From positions 4,389,723 to 4,432,195 of the forward strand of contig NC_021017.1 in assembly GCF_000210075.1 (NCBI RefSeq): a DNA stretch of 42,473 bases. The letters run 5' to 3'. Below, piece by piece: positions 25,229 to 34,239 of the stretch. The DNA comes from Bacteroides xylanisolvens XB1A (GTDB lineage Bacteria; Bacteroidota; Bacteroidia; Bacteroidales; Bacteroidaceae). Below the pieces are notes generated by a model that did not search any database, was not told where the DNA came from, and saw only the letters and a list, made by a program, of their open reading frames with translations. Numbering within the stretch: the stretch's first letter is position 1; each line of letters starts with the position of its first letter. The translations under genes and the position numbers were made by a program.

Positions 25229-27370
25229 ATGGCAACGTTACAAAACATTAGGTCGAAAGGACCTCTATTGGTGATTGTTATCGGCTTGGCGCTGTTTGCT
25301 TTCATTGCGGGTGACGCATGGAAGGTGATGCAGCCGCATCAGGCACATGACGTAGGTGAGGTGAACGGAGACGCTCTTTCCGCTCAAGAGTATCAGAATT
25401 TGGTAGAAGAATATACCGAAGTGGTGAAACTCATGCGTGGGGTGACCGCCTTGAATGACGAACAAACCAATCAGGTGCGCGATGAAGTATGGCGTTCCTA
25501 CGTAAACAATAAACTGATTGAAAAAGAAGCAAAAGCATTGGGACTGACTGTTTCTGCTGCTGAAATCCAGGACATCCTGAAAGCTGGCGTTCATCCTTTG
25601 TTGAGACAAACTCCTTTCCAGAATCCGCAAACAGGAAACTTCGACAAGGATATGTTGAACAAGTTCCTCGTGGAATATGCCAAGATGAGCGAATCACAAA
25701 TGCCGGCACAGTATGCTGAACAATACAATAACATGTATAAATACTGGTCTTTCATTCAGAAAACACTGATCGAGAGCCGTCTGGCAGAAAAGTATCAGGC
25801 ATTGGTGTCTAAAGCTCTTCTTTCTAATCCGGTGGAAGCACAGGACGCTTTCGATGCAAGAGTGAACCAGTACAACGTGTTGATGGCTGGTATTCCTTAC
25901 TCTTCTGTAGTGGACTCTACAATCGTAGTGAAAGAATCGGAACTGAAAGACTTGTATAACAAGAAGAAAGAACAATTCAAGCAATATCAGGAAACTCGTG
26001 ACATCAAGTACATTGATGTACAAGTGACTGCAAGTGCTGAAGACAGAGCTGCTATCCAGAAAGAAGTGGACGAAGCTACTGAACAGTTGGCTACTACTAC
26101 GGAAGATTATACTTCTTTCATCCGCTCGACTGGCTCGGAAGCTCCTTATGTAGACTTGTTCTATAACAAAACAGCTTTCCCGTCAGATGTAGTTGCCCGT
26201 TTGGACTCTGCTTCGATAGGTACTATTTATGGTCCTTACTATAACGGTGCCGACAATACAATCAACTCTTTCAAAATTGTAGCTAAAGCTGCTGCTGCCG
26301 ACTCTGTCGAATTCCGTCAGATTCAGGTATACGCAGAAGATGCTGTGAAGACAAAGACCTTGGCTGATAGTATCTACAATGCGATCAAAGGCGGCGCTAA
26401 CTTTGCTGATCTGGCAAAGAAATATGGTCAGACTGGTGATGCAAACTGGCTAACTTCTGCACAGTATGAAGGTGCGCAGATAGACGGCGATAACCTGAAA
26501 TTCATCTCTGCTATCAACAATGCAGGTGTAAACGAACTGGTGAACTTGCCGATGGGACAAGCAAACGTAATTCTTCAGGTAACGAACAAGAAATCTGTAA
26601 AAGACAAATATAAAGTAGCTGTTATCAAACGTGAAGTAGAGTTCAGCAAAGAAACTTACAACCGTGCTTATAATGATTTCAGCCAGTTTATCGCAGCTAA
26701 TCCGAGTGTAGAAAAGATGGTAGCTAACGCTGAAGAAGCCGGTTACAGACTGCTCGACAGAATGGATTTGAGCAGCTCTGAACACAATATCGGTGGTGTA
26801 AGAGGTACAAAAGAAGCGTTGAGATGGGCGTTTGATAAAGCAAAACCGGGTGATGTTTCCGGCTTGTACGAATGTGGCGAAAGCGATCACATGATGGTAG
26901 TAGGTCTGGTAGGCATTAAGCCGGAAGGATATCGTCCGTTGAAAGCAGTACAGGATCAGTTGAGAGCTGAAATCGTAAAAGATAAGAAAGCTGAAAAGAT
27001 TATGGCTGACATGAAAGCTGCCAATGCAACTTCATTCAACCAGTACAAAGAGATGACTAATGCAGTCAGCGACTCTTTGAAGATGGTTACTTTTGCAGCT
27101 CCTGCATACGTATCAGCATTGCGCAGCAGCGAACCGCTGGTAGGTGCTTATGCTTCTGCAGCTGAAGTGAATCAGTTGAGCGCTCCTATTAAAGGTAACG
27201 CCGGAGTATTTGTATTGCAAGTATACGGTAGAGACAAGTTGAACGAAACATTCGACGCAAAAGCTGAAGAAGCTACGCTGACTAACATGCACGCACGTTT
27301 TGCCAGCCGTCTGATGAATGATTTGTATCTGAAAGCAAACGTAAAAGATACACGCTTCTTGTTCTTCTAA
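25229..27370 (+). CDS. PpiD/SurA-like peptidyl-prolyl isomerase
   Basis: A 713-residue periplasmic foldase anchored by one N-terminal membrane helix (about 11-28, GPLLVIVIGLALFAFIAGDA). The SurA_N-type chaperone part (about 35-190) includes VGEVNGDALSAQEYQNLVEEY and YVNNKLIEKEAKALGLTVSAAEI. A parvulin-like PPIC domain lies at about 355-460 (VEFRQIQVYAEDAV, ANFADLAKKYGQTGDANWL, NELVNLPMGQANVILQVTNK), followed by another helical part and a C-terminal half-domain (GNAGVFVLQVYGRDK). PpiD-type proteins bind Sec-exported chains and help outer-membrane protein folding. It is the last gene of the coaX operon, before a strong terminator. Confidence 0.9.
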   Translation: MATLQNIRSKGPLLVIVIGLALFAFIAGDAWKVMQPHQAHDVGEVNGDALSAQEYQNLVEEYTEVVKLMRGVTALNDEQTNQVRDEVWRSYVNNKLIEKEAKALGLTVSAAEIQDILKAGVHPLLRQTPFQNPQTGNFDKDMLNKFLVEYAKMSESQMPAQYAEQYNNMYKYWSFIQKTLIESRLAEKYQALVSKALLSNPVEAQDAFDARVNQYNVLMAGIPYSSVVDSTIVVKESELKDLYNKKKEQFKQYQETRDIKYIDVQVTASAEDRAAIQKEVDEATEQLATTTEDYTSFIRSTGSEAPYVDLFYNKTAFPSDVVARLDSASIGTIYGPYYNGADNTINSFKIVAKAAAADSVEFRQIQVYAEDAVKTKTLADSIYNAIKGGANFADLAKKYGQTGDANWLTSAQYEGAQIDGDNLKFISAINNAGVNELVNLPMGQANVILQVTNKKSVKDKYKVAVIKREVEFSKETYNRAYNDFSQFIAANPSVEKMVANAEEAGYRLLDRMDLSSSEHNIGGVRGTKEALRWAFDKAKPGDVSGLYECGESDHMMVVGLVGIKPEGYRPLKAVQDQLRAEIVKDKKAEKIMADMKAANATSFNQYKEMTNAVSDSLKMVTFAAPAYVSALRSSEPLVGAYASAAEVNQLSAPIKGNAGVFVLQVYGRDKLNETFDAKAEEATLTNMHARFASRLMNDLYLKANVKDTRFLFF

Positions 27371-27394
27371 ACAAGTAGCAAGTAATAGATATTA

Positions 27395-27468
27395 GGCACG
27401 GATTACACGGATTTACGCGGTTTAAACTTTTGAGGGAACCGCGAAACCCGTGTAATCCGTGCCTTTTT
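27395..27468 (+). terminator. Intrinsic terminator built from a REP-like repeat
   Basis: GGCACGGATTACACGG (27395-27410) and its exact complement (27447-27462) form a 16-bp stem, with a second internal stem CGCGGTT/AACCGCG and six Ts directly after. It ends the coaX-ppiD operon. Its words (CACGGATTACACGGATTTAC) recur in the hairpins at 16115-16202 and 37256-37323. Confidence 0.88.
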
Positions 27469-27493
27469 TGTGGTCGTTTTTTTGTTTATGGTC

Positions 27494-27524
27494 TTTGTTA
27501 TCTGATTAAATTTCCATATCTTGC
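27494..27524 (+). promoter_or_regulatory. Promoter of the DUF4062 gene
   Basis: TTTG (27494-27497), a 19-bp spacer and TATCTTGC (27517-27524) fit the Bacteroides -33/-7 pattern with one mismatch in the -7 box. It lies 56 bp before the start, after the terminator of the preceding operon. Confidence 0.55.
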
Positions 27525-27580
27525 TAATCTTTATCAATTGGCTTTGCGAAATACTTCATTAACTAATACGAATCTATATT

Positions 27581-30500
27581 ATGACTAAACAACTAGCCCA
27601 GTATTCAGTTCCCGCTGAAAATTCACGTGTTATCCGTGTATTCCTTTCGTCAACGTTCAGAGACATGGAGATGGAACGTTCTGCATTAGTCAAACTCTTT
27701 AAGGGTTTGCAAGTGAAGGCTGCCAGCCGTGGTGCCACCATTTCATTGGTTGATTTGCGTTGGGGAATCACAGAAGAAGATGCGAAAAGCGGCAAGGTTG
27801 TTGAAATATGCCTGAAAGAGATCGTTAACTCCCGGCCTTTCTTCATTGGTATGGTAGGCGACCGCTATGGATGGTGTCCCAATTATGAAGATTTATCTCA
27901 AACTCTCAATGACAGCTTGGAATATCGTTGGATAGAAGATGACTTGAATCACCATTTGAGTGTGACGGAAATTGAAATGCAGTTTGGTGTACTGCGCAAT
28001 CCCAATCCGTTACATGCCTATTTTTATATAAAACAGTCGGCAGATGATGAACTGTCTTGCCCTGAAGAGGAGTCTCTTAAATTGAAACGTCTGAAAGAGA
28101 GTATTTTGCAACAGGATCGTTATCCTGTGCAGGAGTATGATTCGCCCGATCAGTTGTGTAACCTTGTGGAAGCTGCTTTCACGGAATTGCTTGAACGGGA
28201 GTTTCCGGATGTACTGACCGTTGAAGATAATCAAGCATTGCAAGAACAACTGACGCGCAATGAACTCTTATTCAACTATCACCCAATACCTGAAGCAGAT
28301 CAGGCGTTTGCTGATTTTTTGGCGGCGGATGAACAGCGGTGTCTGGTGGTAACGGGCGGTTGCGGTCTTGGCAAGAGCGCTTTGTTGGCTCATTGGAGCG
28401 ATTTGGTGAACAATGATATGCCGATGATTCCTATCTATCATCGCTTGGATAGTACTACATTGTCTTCCTATCCGGAAACGTTGGCGAGAATGTTAGCTTC
28501 CAAATGCCAGAACGCACTCAAGCATCAATCTTTGGGTGAAGAAAATTTGTTCGCAGCGGAAGTCTCAAAAGAACTGGACTCGACCCAAAGCACTGCCAAA
28601 TCCATCATGGACGCCGTGAAAAACTCGGTTTTGATGGGAGATGCTGGCTTGAACACTTTTTCAGGGAACACACTTCGAAACCTCAAGGAGATTGAAGAAG
28701 ATTTGAATTCTATTCAAAAGTTCAGTCAGTTGTGGAGTGCGCTGGGTGCATCAAGATACCCTATCATTCTGTTGATTGATGACATCAGTTATCTGAATCC
28801 GACTGAAGCATCCCTGTTTTCTTTATTTGCATCTATTCCCCCGAACGTGAAAGTCGTGTTGAGCTTTTCTGCGTCATCCACTGCCTACCTGCCCTTTGTT
28901 CAGAATGGCTACGCCCATTTCCAGTTGAATGGCTTTTCACAGGCGGATGCCAAGTCGTTCTCAAAGCAATATTTGTCTACTTACTCCAAGGCTTTGTCTG
29001 CACAACAGGAAGATATTCTTGCTTCGTGGGTGCTGGCTAAACAACCGCGCTGTTTAAGTGTATTGCTCAACGAGCTGGTTTCGTTCGGTCAGTACGATGC
29101 TCTCAATGAATATATGAGTGGATATTGCCGGCTCAATGAGGTTGGGCAATTCTATGACAGTGTGTTACGGCGTTTGTCGGCTGATTATGGTTTCGAAGAG
29201 ATTGGAAGAACGCTTCTGATGCTTTCACTTACTTTAGAAGGATTTACCGAAGATGAAGTGAAGAGCATGGCAGACATTAATCAGATACTTTGGTCGCAGT
29301 TGAGAGTGGAAATGAGCAGCTGGCTCACCAACAAAGGAGGGCGATATTGCATTGGTGACACACAAATGGTAGAGGCAATCGAACGCTATTTCGCTCAAGA
29401 TGACGAATGTATAGATGATAGTCGCCATGAAATTATTTCCGCTCTGCTGGATGAGGAAGAAATCCTTTCCCATCCGTTGACTTTTGCCGATTATAACTAT
29501 CGCATGAAACAGTTCTGCTACCATGATTCGTATCGTTATAAAGTGGAGATTACCTATCAATGCTATAAGATGCAAGAATGGGATATATTGAAGGATTGGA
29601 TTTGTGATGTGGAGATTTTCGAGATTCTGTATCGCACGAATCGTTCTCTGTTGGAAGATAGCTGGAAGGCGATCATGAACGACAATCCTGAAGTTACGCC
29701 TGAAGTCTATGCCGAATTGGACTTTGATGAGATCGATTCTTTTTTAATTCCTGTCATTGCTAATGATATGGCTACTTTCTTGAGCAGTTCTTTCCATCTG
29801 ACGAAGGCGGCAGCTGCTGTGAGTGAGAAGAGTATGGAAGGTGCTGCCATGCCACTCATTGCCAAGTCGGTATTGAAGATGAATGAGGGATGCCGGTATG
29901 CCCGTAATGAAGAATACGAAACGGCATGCGACTGTTTCTTGAAAGCATTGGTGATGCAGGAAAACATTGTACCGACTCCGGAACTGGAGATTGCCAACAC
30001 CTGCCGAAATCTAGCTCTGGCATATTACTACAATGAGCAATACAATGAAGCGGCGATCTATTTGAATAGGGCGCTTGATTATCATGCGGCTTCTGCTGAC
30101 GAGAAGAGTCAGGCAGAAGTCATTGAACTTTCCGAATATCTGGCTTATTGTGATTACTATAAGGATGAGGAAGAGAGTGCTGCCGAGAAATTCCGGAAAG
30201 TAGCTGAAATGCACGAGTCATTGAATGGCAGACTGTCCGGTGGAGTGGCTAAATGTTTGCGTATGCAGGGTAAATGTCTTTATTATATCAAACGATACGA
30301 TGAAGCATGGATGCTGATGAATCAGGCGTTGGACATTGCTATACAGATAGATAGCAAAAAACAGATCGTCGCTTGTCATAAACAGTTGTATTATCTGTGC
30401 AGGGAATTCAAACGGATGATGAATGAACGTGGCGATGAGCAGGCGTCTACTTTATTCTTCCGTGAGTCTCTTCTGCATGAAATGTATTTCAGCGAAAAAC

Positions 30501-30934
30501 CGCGTCTGGCGGAATTGACTGTCCGCTACGAGGCATTGAGATGTGATATTATGCAGCAGTATTACATGAATAAAGACTATGATAACGTGATTCGTATTGC
30601 AACGTCTTTGGATTTTCACGATGATACTGACCCTAATGCTTCCTGTCTGGTATATTATTACAAAGCACAGGCTTATGTGAAGTTGGAGAATTATCCAATG
30701 GCGAAAGAGGCTTTCTTCAGAGAGCTTGAACTGCGAAAGAAATATCTGGGATGGGAGGATGAAGATACGATTCTGGCTTGTCAGAACCTAGGGGTTTTGC
30801 ACAGCTTTTGTAATGAACGGGAAGAGGCGCTGGCTTGTTTCCGTGAGGCGTACGGTCATGAAGTGAAAAAGAATGGCGAGGATTCTGAAATGGCGCAAAA
30901 GCTACTTCAATATATCAGCGTGGTTGAATCATAA
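27581..30934 (+). CDS. DUF4062 - STAND-type NTPase - TPR protein (NLR-like)
   Basis: A 1,117-residue soluble protein in three parts. Residues about 17-105 are a DUF4062 domain: VIRVFLSSTFRDMEMERSAL, DLRWGITEEDAKSGKVVEIC, RPFFIGMVGDRYGW. This is strikingly like the N-terminal domain of animal NPHP3 and TEP1. Residues about 235-600 are an AAA/NACHT-like NTPase with Walker A VVTGGCGLGKSALLAHW (about 258-267) and Walker B IILLIDDIS (about 395-402). The C-terminal third (about 780-1117) is TPR-like (NLALAYYYNEQYNEAAIYLN, KAQAYVKLENYPMAKEAFF, FCNEREEALACFREAYG). This effector-NTPase-repeat plan is that of STAND signalling proteins, some of which defend against phage. It is a single-gene unit among housekeeping genes, so defence is only one possibility. 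Confidence 0.85.
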   Translation: MTKQLAQYSVPAENSRVIRVFLSSTFRDMEMERSALVKLFKGLQVKAASRGATISLVDLRWGITEEDAKSGKVVEICLKEIVNSRPFFIGMVGDRYGWCPNYEDLSQTLNDSLEYRWIEDDLNHHLSVTEIEMQFGVLRNPNPLHAYFYIKQSADDELSCPEEESLKLKRLKESILQQDRYPVQEYDSPDQLCNLVEAAFTELLEREFPDVLTVEDNQALQEQLTRNELLFNYHPIPEADQAFADFLAADEQRCLVVTGGCGLGKSALLAHWSDLVNNDMPMIPIYHRLDSTTLSSYPETLARMLASKCQNALKHQSLGEENLFAAEVSKELDSTQSTAKSIMDAVKNSVLMGDAGLNTFSGNTLRNLKEIEEDLNSIQKFSQLWSALGASRYPIILLIDDISYLNPTEASLFSLFASIPPNVKVVLSFSASSTAYLPFVQNGYAHFQLNGFSQADAKSFSKQYLSTYSKALSAQQEDILASWVLAKQPRCLSVLLNELVSFGQYDALNEYMSGYCRLNEVGQFYDSVLRRLSADYGFEEIGRTLLMLSLTLEGFTEDEVKSMADINQILWSQLRVEMSSWLTNKGGRYCIGDTQMVEAIERYFAQDDECIDDSRHEIISALLDEEEILSHPLTFADYNYRMKQFCYHDSYRYKVEITYQCYKMQEWDILKDWICDVEIFEILYRTNRSLLEDSWKAIMNDNPEVTPEVYAELDFDEIDSFLIPVIANDMATFLSSSFHLTKAAAAVSEKSMEGAAMPLIAKSVLKMNEGCRYARNEEYETACDCFLKALVMQENIVPTPELEIANTCRNLALAYYYNEQYNEAAIYLNRALDYHAASADEKSQAEVIELSEYLAYCDYYKDEEESAAEKFRKVAEMHESLNGRLSGGVAKCLRMQGKCLYYIKRYDEAWMLMNQALDIAIQIDSKKQIVACHKQLYYLCREFKRMMNERGDEQASTLFFRESLLHEMYFSEKPRLAELTVRYEALRCDIMQQYYMNKDYDNVIRIATSLDFHDDTDPNASCLVYYYKAQAYVKLENYPMAKEAFFRELELRKKYLGWEDEDTILACQNLGVLHSFCNEREEALACFREAYGHEVKKNGEDSEMAQKLLQYISVVES

Positions 30935-31001
30935 CGGAGGCATACTTTCCTTTTTTGTTAACTTTTACATTCCTGCTATACGGAAATCGACTTTATTTCC
31001 T

Positions 31002-31009
31002 TACATTTG
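31002..31009 (+). promoter_or_regulatory. -7 box of the rlmN-secG operon; decides the rlmN start
   Basis: TACATTTG matches TAnnTTTG exactly, 29 bp before ATG 31038. The longer frame that opens at 30873 lies partly inside the previous gene and upstream of this box, so 31038 is preferred. Confidence 0.6.
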
Positions 31010-31037
31010 CAGATATAAACTATCAACAGAAAGAAGA

Positions 31038-32072
31038 ATGTCTAAATATCCCCTTTTAGGAATGACTCTTGTAGAGCTTCAATCATTGACAAAAAGACTG
31101 GGTATGCCCGGCTTTGCTGCCAAGCAGATTGCATCCTGGCTTTACGAAAAGAAGGTAGCCTCGATTGATGATATGACTAATTTGTCATTGAAACACCGGG
31201 AGTTGCTCAAGCAGAACTATGAGGTGGGAGCGGAAGCTCCGGTAGATGAAATGCGCTCTGTAGATGGTACGGTGAAGTATCTTTATAAAGTGGGTGAGAA
31301 CCATTTTGTAGAGTCGGTTTATATACCGGATGATGACCGGGCAACGTTGTGCGTGTCGTCACAAGTGGGCTGCAAGATGAACTGTAAGTTCTGTATGACC
31401 GGCAAACAGGGGTATACCGCTAACCTGACCGCCAGCCAGATCATAAACCAGATTCATTCGCTGCCGGAACGGGACAAACTGACTAATGTCGTAATGATGG
31501 GAATGGGCGAGCCGCTCGATAACCTGGATGAGGTATTGAAGGCATTGGAACTACTGACCGCTACCTACGGTTACGCATGGAGTCCGAAGCGTATCACGCT
31601 TTCTACTGTCGGGCTACGGAAAGGATTGCAGCGCTTTATCGAAGAAAATGACTGCCACCTTGCCATCAGCCTTCACTCTCCGCTGACCGTTCAGCGTGCT
31701 GAATTAATGCCGGCGGAAAAGGCGTTTTCAATCACCGAAATGGTGGAACTGTTAAAAAACTATGATTTTAGTAAACAACGTCGACTTTCGTTTGAATATA
31801 TTGTTTTTAAAGGGCTCAATGATTCGCAGGTCTATGCCAAAGAGTTGCTGAAACTTCTTCGCGGGCTGGATTGCAGGGTGAATCTGATTCGTTTTCATGC
31901 CATACCGGGGGTAGACCTCGAGGGGGCGGACATGGATACGATGACCCGTTTTCGTGATTATCTGACGTCACACGGACTTTTCACCACTATCCGTTCATCC
32001 AGAGGCGAAGATATTTTTGCCGCTTGCGGTATGCTGTCGACAGCGAAACAGGAGAAAAATAATGAAAGTTAA
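31038..32072 (+). CDS. rlmN: Dual-specificity RNA methyltransferase RlmN
   Basis: A 344-residue radical-SAM enzyme that methylates C2 of A2503 in 23S rRNA and A37 in some tRNAs. The Fe-S cluster cysteines are in GCKMNCKFC (Cys112, Cys116, Cys119). Also visible are the SAM-binding GMGEPLDN, VGLRKGLQRF, HLAISLHSP and the C-terminal RSSRGEDIFAACGML with the methyl-carrying cysteine (about 333). The start at 31038 gives the normal family length; 55 extra upstream codons have no family resemblance. It is first in a seven-gene operon. The next gene follows after 18 bp. Confidence 0.96.
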   Translation: MSKYPLLGMTLVELQSLTKRLGMPGFAAKQIASWLYEKKVASIDDMTNLSLKHRELLKQNYEVGAEAPVDEMRSVDGTVKYLYKVGENHFVESVYIPDDDRATLCVSSQVGCKMNCKFCMTGKQGYTANLTASQIINQIHSLPERDKLTNVVMMGMGEPLDNLDEVLKALELLTATYGYAWSPKRITLSTVGLRKGLQRFIEENDCHLAISLHSPLTVQRAELMPAEKAFSITEMVELLKNYDFSKQRRLSFEYIVFKGLNDSQVYAKELLKLLRGLDCRVNLIRFHAIPGVDLEGADMDTMTRFRDYLTSHGLFTTIRSSRGEDIFAACGMLSTAKQEKNNES

Positions 32073-32090
32073 TATATAAAACCGAACATC

Positions 32091-33131
32091 ATGAAAAAGT
32101 ACTCTTTTATTTTATGCATCGCTTTGGTAGCCTTTGTCGTTGCATCTTGTGGTCTGAAAGGAAATCACACCTCTAGTGGTCGTGCTTACGAGCTTTTGGT
32201 TGTAGTAGATCACGGTGTTTGGGATCGTGCTGCCGGAAGGGCTTTACATGATGCGCTCGATGCTGATATGCCCGGTTTGCCGCAGTCGGAACCTTCTTTC
32301 CGGATTATGTATACTTCACCGAAAGATTATGATTCTACGCTGAAGTTGATACGTAACATTATTATTGTAGATATACAGGATATATATACGAAAGCCTCGT
32401 TCAAATATGCGAAGGACGTGTATGCCAATCCGCAGATGATATTGACTATCCAGGCTCCGAACGAAGAAGAGTTTGAGAAGTTTGTGGAAGAGAACAAAAA
32501 GACGATTGTCGACTTCTTTACCCGTGCGGAAATGAACCGTCAGATTACGTTCCTGGAAGGGAAACACAGTAATTTCATTTCGCAGAAAGTGGACAGTTTG
32601 TTCGGATGCGACATCTGGGTGGATGCCGAACTGGCTAATTCAAAGACCGGGGATGATTTCTTTTGGGCTTCTACCAACACAGGTACTGCTGACCGTAACT
32701 TTGTGATGTACTCTTATCCGTACACTGACAAGGATACGTTTACCAAAGAATATTTTGTGCACAAACGTGACTCCGTGATGAAAGCCAATATCCCCGGATT
32801 CAAGGAAGGCGTTTATATGTCGACCGATAGTTTGCTGACCGATGTCCGTCCGATCAATGTACAGAACAGCTACACAATGGAAGCACGTGGCCTGTGGCGT
32901 ATGAAGGGCGACTTTATGGGTGGTCCGTATGTGTCTCATACTCGTCTGGACGAGAAAAACCAACGAATTATTACAGCAGAAATATTTGTTTATTCACCTG
33001 ATAAAATGAAACGCAACCTGGTACGCCAGATGGAAGCATCTCTGTATACACTGAAACTTCCGAATGAAGTTCAGCAGAAGCAGATTCCATTGGGAGAGGC
33101 ATCTAAGGAAGCGGAACAAACTAATAAATAA
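32091..33131 (+). CDS. DUF4837-family lipoprotein
   Basis: A 346-residue lipoprotein with a signal peptide ending FVVASC (Cys20) and no acidic export signal after it (GLKGNHTS), so it probably faces the periplasm. The body matches the Bacteroidetes family DUF4837: GRAYELLVVVDHGVWDRAAG, SFRIMYTSPKDYDSTLKLIRNIIIV, LWRMKGDFMGGPYVSHTRLDE, TAEIFVYSPDKMKRNLVRQMEASLYTL. The family has no known function. It is four bases from pdxA and is conserved in length. The motif order shows two similar halves, each with an alpha-beta pattern, but I cannot derive an activity. Confidence 0.82.
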   Translation: MKKYSFILCIALVAFVVASCGLKGNHTSSGRAYELLVVVDHGVWDRAAGRALHDALDADMPGLPQSEPSFRIMYTSPKDYDSTLKLIRNIIIVDIQDIYTKASFKYAKDVYANPQMILTIQAPNEEEFEKFVEENKKTIVDFFTRAEMNRQITFLEGKHSNFISQKVDSLFGCDIWVDAELANSKTGDDFFWASTNTGTADRNFVMYSYPYTDKDTFTKEYFVHKRDSVMKANIPGFKEGVYMSTDSLLTDVRPINVQNSYTMEARGLWRMKGDFMGGPYVSHTRLDEKNQRIITAEIFVYSPDKMKRNLVRQMEASLYTLKLPNEVQQKQIPLGEASKEAEQTNK

Positions 33132-33135
33132 AAAC

Positions 33136-34230
33136 ATGGAAGATAACAAGATAAGGATAGGTATCACCCAAGGAGATATTAACGGGGTGGGCTATGAGGT
33201 GATTCTTAAGACATTTTCCGACCCTACGATGTTGGAACTATGTACTCCGATCATTTATGGCTCACCGAAAGTAGCGGCTTATCATCGCAAAGCGCTGGAT
33301 ATACAGACCAATTTCAGCATTGTCAACTCTGCTACCGAAGCGGGGTACAACCGTTTGAGCGTGGTGAACTGTACGGATGATGAGGTGAAAGTGGAATTTT
33401 CCAAACCCGATCCCGAAGCCGGTAAAGCTGCGTTGGGGGCTTTGGAACGTGCCATCGAAGAATATCGCGAAGGGTTGATAGACGTTATCGTAACAGCTCC
33501 GATCAACAAACATACGATTCAGTCGGAAGAGTTCTCTTTCCCCGGACATACGGAATATATCGAAGAACGTCTGGGCAATGGTGATAAGTCATTGATGATT
33601 TTGATGAAGAATGATTTCCGGGTGGCTTTGGTGACGACACATATCCCTGTCAGAGAGATCGCGACTACGATTACCAAAGAACTGATTCAGGAGAAACTGA
33701 TGATATTCCATCGTTGTCTGAAACAGGATTTCGGTATCGGCGCTCCGCGTATTGCGGTGCTCTCTCTCAATCCTCATGCCGGAGACGGTGGTTTGTTGGG
33801 AATGGAAGAGCAGGAAGTGATTATCCCTGCCATGAAAGAAATGGAAGAAAAAGGAATCCTTTGCTACGGTCCTTATGCGGCCGATGGCTTTATGGGTTCG
33901 GGCAATTATACTCATTTTGACGGTATCCTGGCGATGTATCACGATCAAGGGCTGGCTCCGTTTAAGGCCTTGGCTATGGAAGACGGGGTGAACTATACGG
34001 CAGGACTGCCGGTAGTACGTACTTCTCCGGCTCATGGAACGGCATACGATATTGCAGGCAAGGGAGTGGCTTGTGAAGATTCTTTCCGTCAGGCAATCTA
34101 TGTTGCCATCGACGTGTTCCGTAATCGTCAGCGGGAAAAAGTGGCTCGTGCCAATCCGTTGCGTAAACAGTATTACGAGAAACGTGACGATAGTGATAAA
34201 CTGAAGCTGGATACAGTAGACGAAGATTAA
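33136..34230 (+). CDS. pdxA: 4-hydroxythreonine-4-phosphate dehydrogenase PdxA
   Basis: With ATG 33136 the protein has 364 residues and begins MEDNKIRIGITQGDINGVGY, as PdxA proteins do; the frame extends upstream into the DUF4837 gene, which is not a real start. It oxidises 4-phosphohydroxy-L-threonine with NAD in the DXP-dependent pyridoxal phosphate pathway. Metal-binding and substrate motifs are visible: PGHTEYIEERLG, TTHIPVREI, LNPHAGDGGLLG, ADGFMGSGNYTHFDGILAMYHDQGLAPFKAL and RTSPAHGTAYDIAGKG. The family's three zinc-binding histidines are in the His-containing ones. It is nine bases upstream of the sigma-54 activator gene. Confidence 0.95.
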   Translation: MEDNKIRIGITQGDINGVGYEVILKTFSDPTMLELCTPIIYGSPKVAAYHRKALDIQTNFSIVNSATEAGYNRLSVVNCTDDEVKVEFSKPDPEAGKAALGALERAIEEYREGLIDVIVTAPINKHTIQSEEFSFPGHTEYIEERLGNGDKSLMILMKNDFRVALVTTHIPVREIATTITKELIQEKLMIFHRCLKQDFGIGAPRIAVLSLNPHAGDGGLLGMEEQEVIIPAMKEMEEKGILCYGPYAADGFMGSGNYTHFDGILAMYHDQGLAPFKALAMEDGVNYTAGLPVVRTSPAHGTAYDIAGKGVACEDSFRQAIYVAIDVFRNRQREKVARANPLRKQYYEKRDDSDKLKLDTVDED

Positions 34231-34239
34231 AAACGAGTG

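Noticed and set aside
27371..31037. A multi-gene defence island around the DUF4062 protein
   Set aside because: The flanking genes are ppiD and rlmN, both core functions. No second defence gene, toxin-antitoxin pair or restriction gene is present.
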